Source: Psoroptes ovis
Lineage: Eukaryota > Arthropoda > Arachnida > Sarcoptiformes > Psoroptidae
Assembly: GCA_002943765.1 (NCBI GenBank)
Contig: PQWQ01000008.1
Coordinates: forward strand, 2,108,001-2,172,000
Length of the DNA: 64,000 bases
Reading direction: 5' to 3'
Shown: in pieces, positions 59,209 through 64,000 of the stretch
Layout: each line of letters starts with the position of its first letter
Numbering within the stretch: position 1 is the first letter of the stretch
The notes under the pieces: model-generated
The model's database searches: none
Seen by the model: only the letters and a program-made list of their open reading frames with translations
What the model was told of the DNA's origin: nothing
Made by a program: the position numbers and the translations under genes

Positions 59209-61571
59209 TCAAAGTAAGACAGATAATCGAGTGCCAAATATATTTTCAAATTCTTTTTCAAACATTGTACAATTTTCGCCTATTGTTGGGAAAGAGAAAT
59301 TTATGATATTATCGCATATTATATAATTGAAATAAAATTAAACTTACCTTTAACGAATTCTAGCGAATTTCGTAATTTCAAATTTCTAAGCTGAAAATAC
59401 TTGTAAACCTGATGAAACAATTTCAAATCTTTGGTGTTGTATGCCAGTTGAAGATATTTTCTTGCCGATACACTGTAAATATCACCATTTGTTTCGATAA
59501 ATTTTAATGCTCTAATTATTTGATTTTTTGACAGTAGAATTTCCACAATTTCATCATTTGTTTTGCCTAATCTTTTGAGCATATCCATACCTAGTTGATA
59601 ACCGAATGGATATTCATTATGGCCATTATCATTCAATGACAGTAATAACAATGCTAATTGTATTGAATCATTAAATACATGATATTGTAGAAATTGATGC
59701 ATTTGATAATAGTTTTTATGACGAATCAAATGATTAATCAGAAATTCATAAATGAAATATTCAATTTCAATATCATTAATGGTCAGCGAATTAATATATT
59801 CAAAAATTATTGATATTTTCATTTGATTATCAATCAACGAATCTTCATTTAAATATTCAAAATAATTACTGAGAATATCTTCTTGTGTTATGATAGTCAT
59901 TGGTTTATGATATGAATTTATACGATGATTTTTCATCACTGAACTATTACTTGTTGTCGTGTTTGACATTATTAATGATTCTTTCAAATGTAAATTTAGC
60001 TTATTCACCACCAAAGATAGATTCCCAATTGGATTTTGTCCATATTTTTTACTAATATTCACTAAATTACGACATACATTCAATATGACTGATTTTGAAT
60101 CACTCCGGAGCAGCAAGAAATCAATCAATATTGGAACATTTCGTATAAGACATTTGATCGAATCCAAGTTTAGCTCCAGAAACCATAAACATCCATATTT
60201 GGCATCGATTATGATATTTGGTTGAAATATGACCCAATTTGGTGAATCTATTGTCATCAAAAAAGAGTTATTATAATGGCCAGAATCTAGTAAAAACTTA
60301 CATAAATCATAATCAATGACATTATTAATTTTATATGGTCGTATCGTACATTTAGATATGATCGGTTGATGATATTTGACATTATCAACGATTTTACTTG
60401 CCGATAAATTTATATCGAATATCAATGAACTTTTAGTTGTTTGATGATGTATCACAATCAGATCATCTATTATATTTATTGCAAATCTTCCATTCAAATT
60501 TGTCAGTAAAACATCAGTTTTTGAAGGCTGTAAATCTTTTCTATTCAAGAATCCAACATGAACAATTGGTCAACACGTTGAATCAAACTTACTTGTCAAA
60601 TGTATACACAACAATACTGGCACCGAATTGATCTTTGGCTATTGGATCATGTCTTAGTATTAAAAGTCGTGGTTGGCCATATCTAATTGAAACTAGATCG
60701 ATTAGAATTTTGGATTAAATCAATGCAAATCAAATACATACAGATTGGTAACGGTAACATCACGTTCTTGTAATGAATTATTATTATTTGAATTTGAACT
60801 TGTCTTAAGTTGACTCGGGTGGTTTATCCAATCGACTTGAAATTTATTTAAACGATAAACATTTGATAACTGTGGATAAGTGTGAATCAATACTGTGTTT
60901 ATCTATGGACAAAAAAAAACATTCCGAACGAACCTTGAATGAAAATGGATGAATCACATTTGCATAGGTTCCATTGGCAATCAACAATATACCAGATGTT
61001 GGCTGAAATACAAACCAATCGACAGTCAAATTGAATGTTTTCAATGATTTCAACTGTTTCTTTTCTTGAATCAATTGCAAATAATCGATACCATTGTTTG
61101 ATATGATTAATATTTCATTATTATTCGATTGTTGTTGATTATTATTGCCACTGTTTATCCAGAAAAATCCTAAAATTTTTGCATTTTTATTATTACGTAT
61201 TTTATATTGAAATGAATCGATTGGTTGTTGATTTTGAAAAATGAAAAATTCTACCATATCAATGGTACGTTGTAATGACAGTAATTGATAATTGGGTGAA
61301 AATTTGATTGAAAATATATTGCCACGATCTTGAATGCTGTTTGAAGGTACATTAATCTTGATTAATTGGGCTAAAATCTAACAGGTAAATACCTGAATTT
61401 CATAACAAAACCATCACGATTTTTGACAATTATCGAATCACTACCACGATCAATTACAATGAATACTTGACAATTGGTTTCATCATAGAATACGCTAACA
61501 TTTTTCGACACTGGTGTAAAATCAATACGTTGTTCGCTTAGCTGTAGAATATGTTCATCATCGTTGGCCAT
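59209..61571 (-). CDS. RMC1: RMC1 (Mic1/C18orf8), regulator of the MON1-CCZ1 Rab7 GEF complex
   Basis: Minus-strand exons 61571-61393, 61336-60934, 60869-60742, 60682-60593, 60540-59348 and 59279-59209 give 687 residues (human 657). The N-terminal half follows the RMC1 beta-propeller (DFTPVSKNVSVFYDETNCQVF, FSIKFSPNYQLLSLQRT, AKILGFFWINS, ANVIHPFSFK, LQERDVTVTNLYGQ, NGRFAINIIDDLIVIHHQ, FDINL). The C-terminal Mic1 helical domain reads MHQFLQYHVFNDS, LALLLLSL, LDMLKRLGKTNDEIVEILLSKNQI, SARKYLQLA. The ending GENCTMFEKEFENIFG matches the human tail. Intron 3 needs the acceptor at 60869/60870, since closer acceptors give a 31 bp intron or lose frame. The protein supports Rab7 activation, late endosome and autophagosome maturation. 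It ends 20 bp from the CAD stop. Confidence 0.93.
59331..59336 (+). terminator. Candidate CAD poly(A) signal
   Basis: AATAAA 143 bp after the CAD stop, inside the last RMC1 intron (59280-59347). A CAD mRNA ending here would be antisense to the last RMC1 exon. Confidence 0.5.
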
Positions 61572-61727
61572 TTTTGGATCTTTAAGATTGAAAAATTTGG
61601 AATTCAAAATAATTTGAAAAAATAAATGACCAAAAAAACAAATCAGCTGATATCCAAACTTTGTGAATGGTCCAATGTTTATTATTTTAAGAAATTGTTT
61701 TGATTTGTCAAAAAATTGTCAAAAATA
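61572..61727. promoter_or_regulatory. Shared divergent promoter of RMC1 and snapin
   Basis: Only 156 bp lie between the RMC1 ATG (minus) and the snapin ATG (plus). Both 5' UTRs and core promoters must fit here. A CAATCAGCTGAT-like stretch is at about 61640-61651; no TATA box. Confidence 0.6.
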
Positions 61728-62147
61728 ATGTCGAAAATGTCATCTGAAAATGTTCAAATACGAGAGCATCAAAATGAATTGTTCGCCACACTGCAACCAT
61801 TCATAATGAAGTTAGATCAACAAGTAATGGCCGTATTACATTCACAGCAACAACTCAATGTGCAATTATGTCAGCTACTTTCCATACTGCACCAGATAAG
61901 ACAATGTGGTGAAACAATCGAACCAAACGAATCGAATCCTTCATCATCAACGACGATTGTTTATCCGAAAAATATGAGTCAACAATATGATAATGATATG
62001 TTTATGGATATCGAAGAAAAAAGTCGTCGATTACTGGGTCTAAAACGTCGGCTAACATTGGTACATTCAATATTACAAACAGTGAATAGTCGTGTAAAAA
62101 AGCTACTGCTTGCACATGATTCACGAGTTTTACGGCAATCAATGTAA
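61728..62147 (+). CDS. SNAPIN: Snapin (BLOC-1/BORC subunit)
   Basis: A single exon encodes 139 residues, all helical in character. The N-terminal part ELFATLQPFIMKLDQQVMAVLHSQQQLNVQL aligns with snapin (LLEFLRPAVQQLDSHVHAVRESQVEL), and IEEKSRRLLGLKRRLTLVHSILQTVNSRVKKL aligns with LDPYVKKLLNARRRVVLVNNILQNAQERLRRL. Heptad spacing suggests coiled coils. A Ser/Thr-rich loop separates the halves. Snapin is part of BLOC-1 and BORC, acting in lysosome-related organelle biogenesis, lysosome positioning and SNARE-linked vesicle traffic. I chose the first real ATG at 61728 (MSKMSSENV). Human snapin is 136 residues. Poly(A) signal AATAAA at 62197-62202. Confidence 0.85.
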   Translation: MSKMSSENVQIREHQNELFATLQPFIMKLDQQVMAVLHSQQQLNVQLCQLLSILHQIRQCGETIEPNESNPSSSTTIVYPKNMSQQYDNDMFMDIEEKSRRLLGLKRRLTLVHSILQTVNSRVKKLLLAHDSRVLRQSM

Positions 62148-62196
62148 TCAATGAATTCGAATCAATCTATCGAACGATTAAAACATTTTTTCAAAA

Positions 62197-62202
62197 AATA
62201 AA
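62197..62202 (+). terminator. Snapin poly(A) signal
   Basis: AATAAA 50 bp downstream of the snapin stop codon. Confidence 0.6.
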
Positions 62203-62236
62203 TCTTTATTTTTCAAAAAACAAAATTAAAAATTTA

Positions 62237-62320
62237 CTAAGGTTGTCCATAAAGTTTTTGCCAGTTATATCCAATTGAAAATTATTAGAAATCGGTAAGA
62301 ACTTTTCGGACAACCTCTAA
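62237..62320 (+). mobile_element. TTAGGTTGTCC MITE, copy 25 (type A)
   Basis: TA then CTAAGGTTGTCCAT; right arm CTTTTCGGACAACCTCTAA followed by TA. It sits 35 bp beyond the snapin poly(A) signal. Confidence 0.88.
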
Positions 62321-63007
62321 TACAAATCAAGTCACGCATTGATCGAAGCATAAAAAGCTAGCGAGATTTAAATATTTTTGAACGAAGAGAAATGTGCGCA
62401 AGCAAATTCTCTCACCAAAACAACAAAGCAGCAGAAATGCCCATTCATTGTCTGTGTATATTGTTTAGCCGAAACACACACGAATATGTTTTTGCTTACA
62501 AAAACATTCGAATGCATAGCCACACAGTATCAGCATTCGTTTGATACGAGCACCGTTCATACGAGAGTATTTTCAAACATATTTTGACTGTGTGAGCGCA
62601 TTTTTTCAAAAAAAAAAATTCGTAACAAAAAGCAGCTGACAAACAAAAAATTCGAGAATTGTTTGTGTAATTCAAATCATTCGAACACGAATAAACTCTT
62701 CCCGTAAATAATTTGTTTTTGTTTTGGTTTGATCCATTGATCATGTAATAATTTGTTGAATTTTGAATTTTCGAAAATGTTTCTTCCAAGATTCGATTGA
62801 GTAAGTATTCGATTTGATTGATTGTGTCTGTGTTTGTGTGTTTACATGCGTATATTTTCAATAGTCAATGTCCGATAAGAGATTTTCTTACGATAATTTT
62901 TGATTATTCGATTAATGCGTTCATGTCTTATTTCTCAGATGTTTGACATTTTTTTTTACCCGCAGCAAAGAGTAAAAGCAGCTAAAACGCTTTGTGTTTT
63001 ATGAAAT

Positions 63008-64000
63008 ATGATTCATCAGCCTCCGAGCTCATCTTCACAACCACCACCACCATTGGCTACTCGTCAACCAATTCCGTATCTTGGTCAAATACAAACAAAT
63101 CATTCAACGACTAGTTATGGATCGAATGGTTCATCATTCAATGAATTAAGTACGACAGCTATTGATTTGATTCAATCAACATCTTCAGTGATTAATCATG
63201 AAAATGGTGGTGATGTTGTCGATGTTATCGATGTGGATAATAATGATGATGTTCAAGTTATAACCACAAATTCAGTCATTAAAAATTTGAACGGATTATC
63301 GCCTTTGAAAGATAATGATGTACAAAGTGCCAATGAAAACGCTGGGGACAACGTGGACGACACTGGTCCAGTTGTTTACGGTGAACTTGTCATTCTTGGG
63401 TATGCAGTTTGATTGTTTTTTTTCAATCTGAATTAATTAAATGTTTTCTTTATTTCATTCCATGGATGTTACAGTTACAATGGTTGCTTACCACAAGGTG
63501 AAAAAGGCCGTAGACGTAGCAAATATCAATTACAACGCCGTTCACGTCCGAACGGTATAAAAAAATCGAAACATTACACCGTTAAACAGCCGCAAACATC
63601 GAAAGCAATACAAGATAAAGAACAACATTCGATTTCATTCACCTTATCAAGATCTCAAGCAATCATTATTGAATATCAACATGATGATGAAACTGATATG
63701 TTCCAGGTAATCAATTTATTCAATAATCTTTCAAATTATTCTAAATTGTATTTATGATCCCCTTTAGATTGGAAGATCATCCGAAAGCCCAATCGATTTT
63801 GTTGTGATTGATACATTAATGTATGATAGCAATCATCAGCAATCACATCAACAACAGCAATCCCTAGCAAATCGTTGTTTACAATCAGTACCAAATGGTG
63901 CTAATGCATCATCGTCTCATCATGTTTCATCTTCAAAAGCTGCACAACAAAGTACTATTTCAAGATTTGCTTGTCGTATTCTGGTCGATCGTCGGCCACC
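63008..64000 (+). CDS. Pli: Pellino E3 ubiquitin ligase, 3' truncated by the window end
   Basis: Exons 63008-63399, 63475-63706 and 63768 onward, still open at base 64000; about 285 residues are visible. After a ~120-residue Pro/Ser/Asn/Asp-rich N terminus come the Pellino blocks VVYGELVILGYNGCLPQGEKGRRRSKY (joined across intron 1), QHSISFTLSRSQAIIIEY, TDMFQIGRSSESPIDFVVIDT (joined across intron 2) and QSTISRFACRILVDRRPP. These form the start of the FHA-like domain that binds phosphorylated IRAK/Pelle-type kinases in Toll/IL-1 signalling; the RING-like domain lies beyond the window. Human PELI1 starts only about 15 residues before the YGEL block, so the N terminus is extended. A ~35-residue His/Gln/Ser-rich insert follows DTLMYDSN. 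Confidence 0.95.

Larger units (their letters stand above)
62148..63007. other. Snapin-Pellino spacer
   Basis: AT-rich 860 bp containing the snapin 3' end, MITE copy 25 and the Pellino promoter/5' UTR. No further gene recognised. Confidence 0.5.

Noticed and set aside
60870..60933. Ultra-short (31 bp) RMC1 intron, or a frameshift at the poly-A run
   Set aside because: A later acceptor at 60869/60870 gives a normal 64 bp intron, the right phase and the best match to the RMC1 family, so no unusual intron or assembly error is needed.
10493..62320. TTAGGTTGTCC repeats as tRNA-derived SINEs or CRISPR repeats
   Set aside because: They are not evenly spaced, have no A/B box promoter or tail, and have inverted ends with TA borders, which fits a DNA-transposon MITE.

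Overview
This is a eukaryotic nuclear window. It is AT-rich and has spliced genes with mostly short introns (about 55-80 bp, GT-AG) and long gene-free stretches full of small inverted-repeat elements. Most gene models close exactly when introns are removed in phase, so the exon joins below rest on frame and family conservation. Gene content is that of an arthropod (fused CAD, Pellino, AP-2, RMC1, snapin). Very short introns, high AT and compact spacing suggest an acarine, perhaps an astigmatid mite; that last step is inference.

Layout. Left gene-dense block (1-15.6 kb): WDR3 (5' end outside the window), a sphingosine-1-phosphate phosphatase, exportin-1 (9 coding exons), an SPSB3-type SPRY/SOCS-box protein, eIF3h (minus), PITHD1, and mitochondrial ribosomal protein L15 (minus, with a GC-AG intron). 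Middle gene-poor block (15.6-46.9 kb): I assign this mainly to one developmental gene, transcription factor AP-2. It appears to have three alternative first exons: a tiny distal exon at 22764-22799, a long one at 40567-41112, and an internal acidic one at 44914-45369. Right gene-dense block (47.8-64 kb): a tetraspanin (minus), BSDC1 (minus), the pyrimidine-synthesis fusion protein CAD, RMC1 (minus), snapin, and the 5' part of Pellino, cut by the window end.

Repeats. I found 25 copies of an 80-85 bp terminal-inverted-repeat element with ends close to TTAGGTTGTCCGAAAAGTT. It usually sits between TA dinucleotides, as expected for a mariner-type non-autonomous element (MITE). None interrupts an exon; most lie in the AP-2 introns and flanks. 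There is also a single 186 bp inverted-repeat structure at 28.1-28.3 kb.

Arrangement. Genes are often paired. Tail-to-tail pairs share very short 3' regions (SPSB3/eIF3h, PITHD1/MRPL15, CAD/RMC1). Head-to-head pairs share short promoters (eIF3h/PITHD1 with 295 bp; RMC1/snapin with 156 bp, both linked to late endosome/lysosome function). The strongest biological observation is the AP-2 promoter architecture. The distal exon encodes a 12-residue N terminus ending in WQ that joins a DRRD-starting exon, closely resembling a vertebrate TFAP2A alternative N terminus.
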